From Demequina sp. NBRC 110054 (GTDB taxonomy: Bacteria; Actinomycetota; Actinomycetes; Actinomycetales; Demequinaceae), in NCBI RefSeq assembly GCF_002090115.1, contig NZ_BBRK01000004.1, positions 1,922,001 to 1,986,000 of the forward strand: 64,000 nt of DNA. The letters run 5' to 3'. The position numbers and the translations under genes were made by a program. The notes under the pieces are model-generated. The model worked only from the letters and a program-made list of their open reading frames with translations, was not told the DNA's origin and made no database searches. Shown one piece after another: positions 15,714 to 23,864 of this stretch (its first letter is position 1; every line of letters starts with the position of its first letter).

Positions 15714-17756
15714 TTACGCGGCGAGCTGGTCGGGCGGTGGGAGGTCCTCGTCGGCGAGAGCCGTCACGTCGGCGTCGGGGCCCTGTGGGGTGTCGGGGCC
15801 CGGGCTTGTCGGTTCGTCCCTCCAGAGCAGATCGTAGGCCTCGATGAAGACGCTGATCGCGCGGACGTTGGCGGAGAACACCATGATGGCGGCGAGCAGG
15901 GCCTGCTTGGCGTAGCCGCGGACACGCCGGCGGGCTCCGTCGTTGAGGTTCTCGTGGTCCTTTTCCTTGAGGGTTGCGTTGAACCCCTCGACAACGTTGC
16001 GCTGGCGCATCATGAAGTCGTGCTCGCCACTGCGCCAGTAGACGTCGGAGGCGAAGTGGCCGAAGTGGTCGTCCAGGGTGAGCTGGAGTGACTTCTGGTG
16101 GGCGGTGCAAGCCTCGCCAGCGGCATCCTTGGACGGCGGGTTCTCGACCTCAGTGCGGGGCTTGTCCCGGGGCTCGCGTTCGAAGATGGGGCAAGTGAGC
16201 TTGCCTCCGGGGTTGAGCGCCGGGCACCCGAAGCGGCCCTTGCTCTCCGCGTTCCACGTCTCATGCCGGACAGCCCTGTAGTCCGCCCGTTCGTCGAGCA
16301 TTTCCTCGCGGGTGGCCTTGTCGATCTTATTGTCGTTGAACAGCGACTCGGCGTTGATGAGGTGATCGGGGGTTCCGGGGCACAGGATGTCGCCGTCGAC
16401 CATCTTGAAGCCGCGCATCGGGTCGCCAGTGCTGGTCTGGTCGGCGACGGTGCCTCGCTGACCGGCGGACTTGCTCGAGTTCCTCTTCGTTGTCACATTC
16501 TTGGACGTGACCTGTCCGGTCTGGTGCTTGCCGTATCGCATCGCCAGCTTGAAGCCCATGGCGCGCGATGGCTTCTGCAGTTTGACGAACAGCGAGTTGG
16601 GCAGGATCGCTCCGTCGGCGACGACGGTGCCGGGCTTGACCTTGAGGTCCTTGCGGACCTCGTTGGCGGCGACGAGGCTCGCTAGAGAGTTCTCGCCGAT
16701 GTTCTTGGCGGGGGCGTCCCAGGCCATGCCCAGGGCAATGCGCGGCACCGGGCCCTTGGGTGCCTCGGAACTCTTGGGTGTGAAGCTCTCGCACGTCACG
16801 CTCAGGTGCAGTTCATAGGCCCAGATCGAGTGGCCGAGCAACTCCTTCTTCAGCGGCGTGACACCGTCATCCTCGAAGCCGCCGTGGTTGCCGTCACGGA
16901 CGTGCCACCCTGCCATCGGCTCGCAGTGGTGGATCCAGTCGGGATGGGTCTTGGCGTTCTTGGGCGAGACGCCGCCTCTCTTGCCCGCGGTGTAGACCGG
17001 CACCTTGGTGCCGTCGATCGCGAGGGAGCCGCGCCAGTACTCCTTCATGTACCGCCTGAATGCACGGCGGCTCTCACGGTTCTCGCGGTATAGCGAGGCG
17101 TGAACGATCGCGTTGGTGAGCTGCCGCAAGCGCTCGAGCATCTTGTCCCTGTAGGCGCGCTTCGCCGGGTCGTCTTCGATCTCCTTGAGGTCAGCAACGA
17201 CCTCGCCCACCGGGCGCGGCGCGCGGGTGGCGATGCCGGGGTAGGGCTCGAACAGGTCCGTGAGGCGGTCGTCGGCCGACTGGACGCGGTCGTAGATCCT
17301 TGAGGGGCTGACGGCGAACCTGGCCGTCTTGCGCTTGCTCTTGGGCAGCTCCCACAGTGCGCTGCCTCGCGGATCGTCCTTGAGTTCGTAGACGTCGTCG
17401 GGGATGCCGAGCAGTTGCGCGGACTCCTCCGACAGGCGGAATCGGATCGCCTCGGCGACGTTGCTCAGCAGGGGTGCCTCGCCATTCTCGACTAGCGCGA
17501 TCAGGACCACCAGGAACACCGCGAACGAGACCTTCGCCGGCCTGCCGCCAGCGCCCGATGTCATGCGCTTGGCCTCGGCGTCCCATCCGGCGAGGAGGTC
17601 CAGTGCGCCTCCCTTGCCGCGTAACACGCGGTAGATCGCCTTGATCTGCTCGTCGTCAAAGGCCCCTCGGCCGCTGTGCACGCCGGTAAGGTGCTTGGTG
17701 CTCCTCCGGCCATGGCGGTTGTCGTTCTTGCGCTTGCGCGGCGTGTAGTTGCTCAC
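15714..17756 (-). CDS. DDE-type transposase of the large element
   Basis: This 680-aa protein shows a spaced acidic triad: Asp248 in GSLAIDGTKVPVY, Asp381 in GTVVADGAILPNS and Glu590 in RQRNVVEGFNATLKE. Between the second and third acids lies a long insertion with cysteines at 459, 511, 522 and 550, a possible zinc ribbon as in DDE_Tnp_1_6/IS1182-type proteins. After the Glu is a conserved-looking tail, RRVRGYAKQALLAAI. The N-terminus is strongly basic. The catalytic set is complete, so the protein may be active. Its start overlaps the stop of the tyrosine recombinase by 4 bp, so both are made from one mRNA, which is unusual for a simple insertion sequence. I see no separate IS ends around it; the nearest inverted repeat is that of the whole element. 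Confidence 0.85.
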   Translation of the reverse strand: MSNYTPRKRKNDNRHGRRSTKHLTGVHSGRGAFDDEQIKAIYRVLRGKGGALDLLAGWDAEAKRMTSGAGGRPAKVSFAVFLVVLIALVENGEAPLLSNVAEAIRFRLSEESAQLLGIPDDVYELKDDPRGSALWELPKSKRKTARFAVSPSRIYDRVQSADDRLTDLFEPYPGIATRAPRPVGEVVADLKEIEDDPAKRAYRDKMLERLRQLTNAIVHASLYRENRESRRAFRRYMKEYWRGSLAIDGTKVPVYTAGKRGGVSPKNAKTHPDWIHHCEPMAGWHVRDGNHGGFEDDGVTPLKKELLGHSIWAYELHLSVTCESFTPKSSEAPKGPVPRIALGMAWDAPAKNIGENSLASLVAANEVRKDLKVKPGTVVADGAILPNSLFVKLQKPSRAMGFKLAMRYGKHQTGQVTSKNVTTKRNSSKSAGQRGTVADQTSTGDPMRGFKMVDGDILCPGTPDHLINAESLFNDNKIDKATREEMLDERADYRAVRHETWNAESKGRFGCPALNPGGKLTCPIFEREPRDKPRTEVENPPSKDAAGEACTAHQKSLQLTLDDHFGHFASDVYWRSGEHDFMMRQRNVVEGFNATLKEKDHENLNDGARRRVRGYAKQALLAAIMVFSANVRAISVFIEAYDLLWRDEPTSPGPDTPQGPDADVTALADEDLPPPDQLAA

Positions 17757-18670
17757 GCAGCCCCTTGCTCGCCGCGTAGCGTTGCGCGGTATTCTCCGTC
17801 CGAGACGTCATCTACGTACGCAAGGAGGCGTTGGATCGACGAGAAGTCTCCGATGCCCATCGCCCGCATCAGAACATCGATACGAACGCCATCGTTGAGT
17901 TGCTGGACGATCCAGGTGTTGCCGGCTCGGTTGGCAGAGACCGTGGTGCTGGAGGCCGCGCTCTTGGCGACGAAGTCGGAGTAACTGTTCTTCTTAGTCA
18001 TGGTGCGGCGCGGACGAAAGACGAAGCCATCCGCGTCGGTTCTGGCCGCGGCCTCGATGAACTCCTGCTCGTACTCCCACGTCACGGGCACTCGTCGAGG
18101 GCGGTGTCCGGTCACGTTGAGCACCACGCCATCGGCGTCAACCGCGATGTCGCCGCCGCGCAGGTCACACACCTCCCGACCTGACAGTCCGGCACCGAGG
18201 CACCCGGCCAGGAGGATGCGCGCGTCATGGCAGCGTTCCTCATCGGCCTGGCTGGCTGCCCACACTCGCAAGTCGTGGAGTTCCTGCGCGCTGTAGGGGG
18301 CCGCTGCAGGCGAGGCAGAGAACGCTTTCGCTACGGGCTTGGCATTCTTGGGGCTGAGCGGCCCCGTCATCTTGATCAGGCGCGTCTGATAGGTCCGCAC
18401 CGTCGTGGGCTCGAGTTCAGGATGGGGTCGCTCAACCCAGGCTGCGATGCGCGAGGGCGTGAAGATCAGGTCGCGATCCAGCGCGAGGCCGCGCACGCGG
18501 TGGCACCAGTCGACGAACGGGGTTGTTGCCGTCAGTAAGTACCTCGCCTCGAAGAGGGTCCCGGGGTCGCTGTCGCGCACTGCGTCTCGTACGAAGCCGG
18601 CGATGGCCTCCCACCGCTCGGGGTGCTCGGCTGCCAGCCTTGGCTGATATGCCTCAATCGCATCGTCCAC
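17753..18670 (-). CDS. Divergent tyrosine recombinase
   Basis: The 305-aa protein has an N-terminal core-binding-like half (ARYLLTATTPFVDWCHRVRG, TTVRTYQTRLIKM) and a catalytic half. In the latter, CLGAGLSGREVCDLRGGDI resembles the Arg-I box. The C-terminal AGNTWIVQQLNDGVRIDVLM then RLLAYVDDV lines up with box II up to a candidate nucleophile Tyr. The usual HxLR reads ANRAG, so one box II His is replaced. I chose GTG 18670: AGGAGG lies nine bases upstream and a TATATA-containing palindrome precedes it. The open frame continues to 19258 but runs antisense to the HTH gene and is low-complexity. A cointegrate-resolution or excision role beside the transposase is inferred. Confidence 0.72.
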   Translation of the reverse strand: MDDAIEAYQPRLAAEHPERWEAIAGFVRDAVRDSDPGTLFEARYLLTATTPFVDWCHRVRGLALDRDLIFTPSRIAAWVERPHPELEPTTVRTYQTRLIKMTGPLSPKNAKPVAKAFSASPAAAPYSAQELHDLRVWAASQADEERCHDARILLAGCLGAGLSGREVCDLRGGDIAVDADGVVLNVTGHRPRRVPVTWEYEQEFIEAAARTDADGFVFRPRRTMTKKNSYSDFVAKSAASSTTVSANRAGNTWIVQQLNDGVRIDVLMRAMGIGDFSSIQRLLAYVDDVSDGEYRATLRGEQGAA

Positions 18671-18698
18671 GACTTCGGGCCTCCTCGAATCACCCGGC

Positions 18699-18716
18699 CG
18701 TTGGTATATACCAACG
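18699..18716. promoter_or_regulatory. Perfect palindrome at recombinase promoter
   Basis: CGTTGGTATATACCAACG is a perfect 18-bp palindrome 29 bp upstream of the recombinase start. Its TATATA centre could serve as -10 for the minus-strand operon, so a bound repressor would block transcription of recombinase and transposase together. The HTH protein encoded divergently at 18863 is the nearest candidate binder. Confidence 0.5.
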
Positions 18717-18862
18717 CTTGCAGGATTCGAGGTTAAGTCGATCTTGGGCGTGTCGCACCCGGAATTGGGCGACCCTGGGCTGCAGGGGTCTACTTCGGCC
18801 TCCGGCGAAGGTTCGACGTTGTCGGCATGAGGTGTGGTGGTATCGGGGACTAGGCTCAGGCC

Positions 18863-19183
18863 ATGCCGCCCAGGAGGACGCGCCCCAGGGACCTCGGGTC
18901 CGACTGGCCCGATCGCGTCGTCGACGACCCCGCCGGTGAGGTCGCTCGCCGCATCGCCGTCGCGCTGCGCACCGCCACCGCCGGACTGAGTCTGCGCCAG
19001 GTCGCAGAGGCCACCGGCGTCAACTACACCACCGTCCGGGATGTGCTCCTGGGCAACACCTTCGGCGACTCCATCACCATCTCCCGACTGGAGATCGGCC
19101 TTGGGGTCGCGCTTTGGCCGGCCGACTTCACCGCTGCCGCCGCGCGTCGCAGGGGCGTCGCCGACGACGCTGAGGCCCCGTAG
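18863..19183 (+). CDS. Small HTH DNA-binding protein
   Basis: The 106-aa protein has one clear helix-turn-helix: AGLSLRQVAEATGVNYTTVRDVLLGNTF at residues 41-68, of the Xre/Cro type. The N-terminus is basic (MPPRRTRPRD). No ligand domain is present. A -10-like TAGGCT ends 6 bases before the ATG, so the mRNA may be leaderless. Divergent from the recombinase-transposase operon and 147 bp from the palindrome at 18699, it is a plausible regulator of transposition. The exact family is not recognised. Confidence 0.75.
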   Translation: MPPRRTRPRDLGSDWPDRVVDDPAGEVARRIAVALRTATAGLSLRQVAEATGVNYTTVRDVLLGNTFGDSITISRLEIGLGVALWPADFTAAAARRRGVADDAEAP

Positions 19184-19702
19184 GGCGGCGCGTTCCCGCG
19201 CGCTCAGCGCCGGCTCGCCATCGTTCGATGGCGTCGGTGACGGATGCTGGCTCTGCATGAACTCTCCTGTGGTCTGAGTGGTCGTTCGGCGCGGTGCCGC
19301 TGGCGTCAGCGGGCTCGAAGTCGCCTTCTGGGGCCCGATCGTGCCGCATGAAATCCAAATTTCGGCCGGAAGCTTGGGGAAAACCCAAACAGAACCTAAA
19401 AACCCCAGGCAAATGTGCTTGAAGGGAAGTCTCAGAATTCAGCCATGACTCGATGGCAAACTGGTCGACCAGGGCTTGTCGGTCCGCGTTTCGCCCTGAG
19501 CGGCCTGATATTTGCGCGCGAGCCGCCGGTGGGTCGCGCGGCGGAGAGGCCGGTCCAGAAGGCGGCTGCCGGCTACCTAGAAGGCTCTCTAGGGAGCGTG
19601 CTTGCTGGAGAGTTGACTCGCTAGATGGCTGCCTAGCGAGACTCGTGCGAAGGTGAGCAGTCGCGGTGCTGTCGCGCGGCGCGCCAGTGGCGCGGTGTCG
19701 CG
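19184..19702. other. Non-coding region with candidate recombination site
   Basis: This 519-bp stretch between convergent HTH and KfrA-like genes has no persuasive gene; two short open frames (19415-19624, 19453-19656) lack a ribosome site and have the composition of spacer. An AT-rich patch occurs at 19350-19410. The notable content is the duplicated inverted site at 19573-19640, listed separately. Confidence 0.6.
19573..19640. repeat. Two CTNNCTAG-N8-CTAGNNAG sites, candidate resolution site
   Basis: Site I is CTACCTAG (19573-19580), spacer AAGGCTCT, CTAGGGAG (19589-19596). Site II is CTCGCTAG (19617-19624), spacer ATGGCTGC, CTAGCGAG (19633-19640). All four arms fit CTNNCTAG, both spacers are 8 bp and both match A-N-GGCT. 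Inverted arms around a 6 to 8 bp spacer are the usual design of a tyrosine-recombinase core site. The region lies between the recombinase operon and the KfrA-like gene, as the res/rst site does between tnpS and tnpT in some Tn3-family elements. Confidence 0.6.
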
Positions 19703-20416
19703 CTAGCCGGACGTGTCGCGGCGCTTGACTTCGAGGGCGGCGATGCGGTCCTCGGCGGCCAGACGGCGTCCGCGTTCTTCCGCGAATTTCACTTCAGCGC
19801 GATGTGCTGCCTCCACAGCGGACGCGTGCGCGCTTGAGAGTTCCGCGCGTGCGTTCTCGGAAGCGGCGACGGCGACGCGTGCGTCGGCGACCGCCTCGTC
19901 GCGCTGCAAGATCGCGGCGTCGCGCTCGTGCAGTGCGGTGTCTCTTTGGGTGGCAAGCGCCGCCGCCTCCTCGCGCAACAGTGCGACCTGGCTCTCAAGG
20001 AGCTGGCGTTCAGCGGTTCGCAGTGCGATCTGCTCGTCGAGTTCTGACCGTGCCGCGTCGCGCTCTGCGATAGCGGCGGCGACCACTTCGTCTGATGCGG
20101 CCTTGGCGGGCGCGATCAAGTGCTCCACCAGGACAGTGGTCTGCTCGTCGAGAACTCTTTGGGCGGCGTCGGCCATCGCATGGCCGACCTTAGTGATCGC
20201 CTCTGCTGCCTCGGGGCTGGTCGCGTCGAGCGCGCGCTCGCGTGCGGCGGCAGCGCGTGCCCGTCGCAGCACGGCGGCGATGGTTGCCGTGCGGGCGCGC
20301 ACGCCCCCGCCGCGAATCTCGTCGATGGTGGGGAAGCGCTCGTGCTCGGCCACGTATGCGGTGATGTAGGACTCCACCTTGGACGCGCTCGTACCACCCG
20401 GATCGCTCAAGCCCAT
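19703..20416 (-). CDS. KfrA/TnpT-like coiled-coil DNA-binding protein
   Basis: The 237-aa protein has an N-terminal KfrA_N-like DNA-binding domain: SASKVESYITAYVAEHERFP then IDEIRGGGVRARTATIAAVL at residues 9-50. An almost continuous Ala/Glu/Arg-rich coiled coil from about residue 60 to 235 follows. KfrA proteins bind DNA near their own promoter and help plasmid upkeep; TnpT of Tn4651-type transposons has a similar plan and assists the recombinase TnpS. Here the nearby tyrosine recombinase makes the TnpT-like role attractive, but it is inference. The ATG lies 7 bases after a TACAGT -10, so the mRNA is probably leaderless, and the promoter is covered by GGGAATGA repeats. Confidence 0.75.
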   Translation of the reverse strand: MGLSDPGGTSASKVESYITAYVAEHERFPTIDEIRGGGVRARTATIAAVLRRARAAAARERALDATSPEAAEAITKVGHAMADAAQRVLDEQTTVLVEHLIAPAKAASDEVVAAAIAERDAARSELDEQIALRTAERQLLESQVALLREEAAALATQRDTALHERDAAILQRDEAVADARVAVAASENARAELSSAHASAVEAAHRAEVKFAEERGRRLAAEDRIAALEVKRRDTSG

Positions 20417-20423
20417 ATCTGAA

Positions 20424-20473
20424 CTGTACTAGGGGAATGACGTCCGGGAATGAATTCCCTTCATCGCCATTCC
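20424..20473 (-). promoter_or_regulatory. KfrA-like gene promoter with GGGAATGA operator repeats
   Basis: On the minus strand TACAGT (20424-20429) is the likely -10 of the KfrA-like gene. Upstream of it, in plus-strand reading, GGGAATGA occurs at 20433-20440 and 20446-20453. The second copy is followed by ATTCCC (20454-20459), giving GGGAAT-GA-ATTCCC, and CATTCC follows at 20468-20473. Self-regulation by the KfrA-like protein is the expected use. Confidence 0.5.
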
Positions 20474-20808
20474 GAATCTTGCCCCACGTCGCGTGAGCCT
20501 CGGTGGTGGTGACAGGCGCTTTTGAGCGCGAGCTCGCTCGCGGCCTGCCGCTGACAACTGTGGAGTTTGGCTTCCCGGGCGGGACTTGTCCGTTCAAGTG
20601 GACTGAGCGGCGCGATGGGCCACCCGTTCCCATCGGGGCGAGGTGTAGCGCGGTTGTTGATGTGAACAGATTAGAGCATTATTACCAGGCACTTTACAGA
20701 GTTCGCTCGCTTGCGCAGGGCGTCAAGGGCGTGTCAGTGTGAGCCCAGGAGCGGCCTGCGAAGGCCGCGGCGGCGAGCGAGTGAGTGGTTCGGGCTGGAG
20801 GGTGGATC
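20474..20808. other. Region upstream of coupled cargo operon
   Basis: A 335-bp stretch with no firm gene. A frame for 79 codons is open at 20503-20742 but has no ribosome site, and I do not call it. Bases 20660-20705 are AT-rich and probably hold the promoter of the operon beginning at 20809; no convincing -35/-10 pair can be chosen. Confidence 0.4.
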
Positions 20809-21291
20809 ATGGGTGTTGCGGTGTCACAGGTGGACCTCGGGGGCGACCCTGTGCTGTGTCGGGTGCTGACGGACAGTTCGACTGTGTACTACGTCTCCAC
20901 TTTGGGTGAGCACCCGGCGGTCTTGAGGGCACCTGGTGCGGGGCGGACGCACCGCGACAGTTTCGACTCCCGGTGGATTCGGCTGCGTGGCGTGGTGAGT
21001 TTCCCGGTAGGTGCGGAGACGCCGCGTTTCGGTGTCGACGCTGAGGGGCGTGCGCCCGTGGCGGCGCTATTGCGTCGGGGTTCGCGGCACGCCTATTACT
21101 GGGATACCGAACCCCCGCGACGGTCGGCGGAGTCACTCGCCGAGTTCTGGCCGCGCATCTCGGATTCTCGGTGGTGGATCCAGAGGCTCGCGCGTCGCGT
21201 TGAGGTGCTGGAGGCTATGCCTTCGGTCTTGACCCGTGGGTCTGACGAGGTTGACTTCACCGACGGTCCCGAGCCTGGGGAGGGTTGGTAG
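20809..21291 (+). CDS. Unknown protein, first gene of coupled cargo operon
   Basis: The 160-aa product is not recognised. It begins MGVAVSQVDLGGDPVLCRVL and contains a segment, SSTVYYVSTLGEHPAVLRAP followed by WIRLRGVVSFPVGAE, that recurs in modified form in the next three proteins (an aromatic-[VI]-x-[DST] strand, then about 25 residues on a W-x-x-L stretch). The C-terminal part (FWPRISDSRWWIQRLARRVE) is helical and Trp-rich. No signal peptide or membrane segment is seen. ATG 20809 has GGAGGG seven bases upstream. Confidence 0.65.
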   Translation: MGVAVSQVDLGGDPVLCRVLTDSSTVYYVSTLGEHPAVLRAPGAGRTHRDSFDSRWIRLRGVVSFPVGAETPRFGVDAEGRAPVAALLRRGSRHAYYWDTEPPRRSAESLAEFWPRISDSRWWIQRLARRVEVLEAMPSVLTRGSDEVDFTDGPEPGEGW

Positions 21292-21293
21292 CG

Positions 21294-21716
21294 GTGGCCG
21301 CGATTGCTCGGGTGCATGTGCTGGACGAGCCGGACCTGTACGTCCTGCGCGGCGTCACCTCGGCGACTCGCTACGTCATCGACACGAGGGAGAGTTCGGG
21401 CACGCCGTGGTATCTGCGTGTGCCTGCGGGCCCTGGCACGATCAGCGGCCGATACGACCGGATCTGGAATCCGCTCGAATGCCTGATCGCGTACCCGGCA
21501 ACGGGGGATGGAGACGAGTTTCTCGATCCTCGTGAATCGGTGGCTCGCCTGGCGGCGTGGACGATTCAGGTTGGCGCACAGCATCAGTTCGTCACGCCGG
21601 AACTGGATCCGGTGCGGCGGGCACAGAGCCCTTACTACTGGGTCATGTCGAGCGTGACTGCTCACATCGAAGCTGGCATCGATGATGCTGATCTGGCGAC
21701 GGGGGCCCTGCCGTGA
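21294..21716 (+). CDS. Unknown protein, second gene of coupled operon
   Basis: The 140-aa product is unrecognised. It has the shared module, seen as SATRYVIDTRESSGTPWYLR and IWNPLECLIAYPATGDGDEF (residues 22-75), then a helical tail QSPYYWVMSSVTAHIEAGID. G and this protein both carry an [AS]-x-[HS]-[AP]-YY-W motif near their helical tails (RHAYYWDTEP; AQSPYYWVMS), further evidence that they are paralogues. The start is uncertain: GTG 21294 follows GGGGAGGG at a suitable distance and lies 2 bp after the previous stop. Confidence 0.65.
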   Translation: MAAIARVHVLDEPDLYVLRGVTSATRYVIDTRESSGTPWYLRVPAGPGTISGRYDRIWNPLECLIAYPATGDGDEFLDPRESVARLAAWTIQVGAQHQFVTPELDPVRRAQSPYYWVMSSVTAHIEAGIDDADLATGALP

Positions 21717-22858
21717 CCGGGCCGGGTCACATCGAGGTGCTCGATACTGTCGCGGACGCGAAAGGTGGCGTGTACCGCCTGGATGCGACAGGTTTCGATG
21801 TGTTTCTGGACCTCTCAGCGCCCGGTCGCCAGCGGATCGCGGTTCCACGAGGGCAGCGCACGCCGCTTGCCGACGGAGTGTGGCGGCCGCTGAGGGCGGT
21901 GACTGCTCGAAGGCTGTCCGGGAATTGGCCGGGGGTGGGCGTTCCAGAGGCGTCGACCGAGGAGCCCGAGCGCTCGATCGCTGCAACTGACGGACCGACG
22001 GGACGCGTGACGCGGTGGGAGCCCGCTGTGCTTGTGGTCGATGCCGCCCCTGTCGGGGTCTCGCCGATGATCGATGTGGGTGTCGTGGTCGGGATCTCCC
22101 GCGTCGGTTCCGACGCAGCGGCCGGGCCCATGCCGCCGCTTGAGGACAGGGGGTCCGTGGTGGCCGATCGAGTGAACCTCGTCAGGCACCACCAAGGCAT
22201 GATCATGTGGGCCGATGCCACCTCCGACCGGGAGTGGAGCTTGCGCAGCTCGGCGGACCATCGGTGGCTGTTCAACCCCGATGGGCGCGACAGCGACGAG
22301 TGCGACATCGTGTACTCGATCGGCTCGGCCGCGACCGACGCCGACATCGCGCTCAAGGATCGCAGCGTGTTCCACGATCCCTTCGCTCGGGAGGGCATGA
22401 TTCGGGTGGGGTACCGGACGGCGTTCCACGGCGTGTCGGATGGGTTCTGGCAGCCGCGGCCCGCACCGACGCGGCTGCGCGCCATGGCCATCTATGGCAA
22501 CTGGCGCGAGGCGAACGAGGTCCTCATCCGCCAACAGGACATCAGCTATGTGATCGAGTGCGAGGACGGCACCGTCGCGATCATCGACATCCCCGCCTGC
22601 GGGCGGGCCGTCATCCGCGTCAGCCCACCACGAGGCACGGCAGCGCAGCCATGGCACGGCACGCCCTTGCCTCTCGCGGCATGGCTGTCGGTGCCGCAGT
22701 GCGACGACGATGAGTTTGCCGACGACGCACCCGATGTGCTGCGTGTCGGCACACGCCATCGTGCGTGGGTCAGCGTCAACGGCACCGAACGCACCATTGG
22801 CCTTCCCCGGGCGTTCTCGATCTTCTCTGTCATCGACCGTGAAAAGAGGCCGGTGTGA
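21713..22858 (+). CDS. Unknown protein with two copies of the operon's shared module
   Basis: The 381-aa product is unrecognised. The shared module appears at the N-terminus (KGGVYRLDATGFDVFLDLSA, then VWRPLRAVTARRL) and again near residues 265-330 (ISYVIECEDGTVAIIDIPAC, then PLPLAAWLSVPQCDDDEF). A middle part around 160-250 is rich in Trp, Arg and His (HHQGMIMWADATSDREWSLR). It is soluble with no signal. GTG 21713 overlaps the previous stop (GTGA) and its stop overlaps the next gene. A Zn or catalytic site is not evident. Function cannot be named. Confidence 0.65.
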   Translation: MTGPGHIEVLDTVADAKGGVYRLDATGFDVFLDLSAPGRQRIAVPRGQRTPLADGVWRPLRAVTARRLSGNWPGVGVPEASTEEPERSIAATDGPTGRVTRWEPAVLVVDAAPVGVSPMIDVGVVVGISRVGSDAAAGPMPPLEDRGSVVADRVNLVRHHQGMIMWADATSDREWSLRSSADHRWLFNPDGRDSDECDIVYSIGSAATDADIALKDRSVFHDPFAREGMIRVGYRTAFHGVSDGFWQPRPAPTRLRAMAIYGNWREANEVLIRQQDISYVIECEDGTVAIIDIPACGRAVIRVSPPRGTAAQPWHGTPLPLAAWLSVPQCDDDEFADDAPDVLRVGTRHRAWVSVNGTERTIGLPRAFSIFSVIDREKRPV

Positions 22859-23310
22859 ACACGATGCGGGGTCTGTTCGGACGTGACCGCCTGCCCTACC
22901 TGTTGCCGAAGGTCGACGAGGGCGTCTTCCTCGTGACGGCCGTCGCGGCGGACATCGTGCTTGACCTGCGCGACCATGAGAACCATGGCACTGGCATCTT
23001 CCCCGACCCAGCACTGGGCCCGACACCCTTGGACTGGCAGTGGCTCCCGCTCGTCAGCATCCTGTCGACGCCCACGCCCCGGATGGAGGATACCGCGCTG
23101 CTGAGATCAACCGCGCAGCCGAACGTCGGTGCGGTCGAAGGAGTGATTCGTGTCGGCAGTCCGCACACCTACACCGTGCTCTTCGAGGAGACGCATCACT
23201 ACATCTCGCAGCTGCCGTGTGTCGAGATCCTGCGCCTGCCCGACCCCGACTCCATCGACTGGGACAGCCTCGCGCTTCTCGACCCTGACGAGCAGGAAGG
23301 TCGACTGTGA
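22855..23310 (+). CDS. Unknown protein, shared-module family
   Basis: The 151-aa product is unrecognised. It contains the shared strand-turn module as EGVFLVTAVAADIVLDLRDH followed by LDWQWLPLVSILSTPTPRME, and then PHTYTVLFEETHHYISQLPC near residue 105. GTG 22855 overlaps the previous stop by 4 bp, and the stop overlaps the HAD-like gene. With its three upstream neighbours it forms a small paralogous set that appears confined to this operon. Confidence 0.65.
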   Translation: MNTMRGLFGRDRLPYLLPKVDEGVFLVTAVAADIVLDLRDHENHGTGIFPDPALGPTPLDWQWLPLVSILSTPTPRMEDTALLRSTAQPNVGAVEGVIRVGSPHTYTVLFEETHHYISQLPCVEILRLPDPDSIDWDSLALLDPDEQEGRL

Positions 23311-23864
23311 GGGCGATCGTGTTCGTCGACATCGACGGAACCATCCGCATCAACGAGCCCGATAGGGACTTGCTCTCCGCTTGGCCTGCTTCGTCGTGGC
23401 GGACCACTCCGGTTGCGCCCGTCATCAAGGGCCTGACGCATCGAGGCAAGGCGACATGGTCGATTGACGTCATCGAAGGCCTTCGCACGATCGGAACCCT
23501 GCCTGGTGTGCGAATGTGCTTTCTGACCACGTGGCTCGAGGCAACCACGACCACGTTCGCTCCCGTCGTCGAACTCGGGGCATGGTGGGCGGTAGGCGAG
23601 GACACGCCTCCCGACGAGTCCTCAGGGTTTGGCTCGTGGCAGTGGAAGCCGGCACGTGTGTTGGAAGCGGTCCAGAGCGGAGCATATGACCGTGTGGTGT
23701 GGATGGACGACGACGCCATGGACCTGCGAAGCGAGCTCTTCTTCCAAGATCGCGAGAAGGAGATCGATCAGCTCGACGCAACGCTGCTCACCATTGCGCC
23801 CGACTACCGGTGTGGCCTCACCCGCGAGGACCTCGACGCCGCCATGGATTGGCTCACCCCATGA
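23307..23864 (+). CDS. HAD-like phosphatase-family protein
   Basis: The 185-aa protein opens with AIVFVDIDGTI, the HAD motif I with nucleophile and acid Asp residues at 8 and 10. FLTTWLEATTTT near residue 73 fits motif II (Thr/Ser), WKPARV near 112 supplies the motif III Lys, and RVVWMDDDAMDL near 130 is motif IV. The ending TIAPDYRCGLTREDLDAAMD is typical of a small actinobacterial HAD group of unknown substrate. All catalytic residues appear present. GTG 23307 overlaps the previous stop. In this operon it could modify a nucleotide or a protein, but nothing visible tells which. Confidence 0.8.
   Translation: MRAIVFVDIDGTIRINEPDRDLLSAWPASSWRTTPVAPVIKGLTHRGKATWSIDVIEGLRTIGTLPGVRMCFLTTWLEATTTTFAPVVELGAWWAVGEDTPPDESSGFGSWQWKPARVLEAVQSGAYDRVVWMDDDAMDLRSELFFQDREKEIDQLDATLLTIAPDYRCGLTREDLDAAMDWLTP

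Noticed and set aside
15714-17756. An independent insertion sequence nested at the left end
   Set aside because: No inverted repeats or short direct repeats bracket the gene alone, and its start overlaps the recombinase gene. The only matching ends are those of the 35.6-kb element.
18671-19258. N-terminal extension of the tyrosine recombinase to a start at 19258
   Set aside because: The extra 196 codons run antisense to the HTH gene, are Gly/Pro/Asp-rich without fold, and have no ribosome site, while AGGAGG precedes the GTG at 18670.
20503-20742. 79-codon plus-strand frame upstream of the coupled operon
   Set aside because: No ribosome site and covers the presumed promoter; could be real but is not supported.
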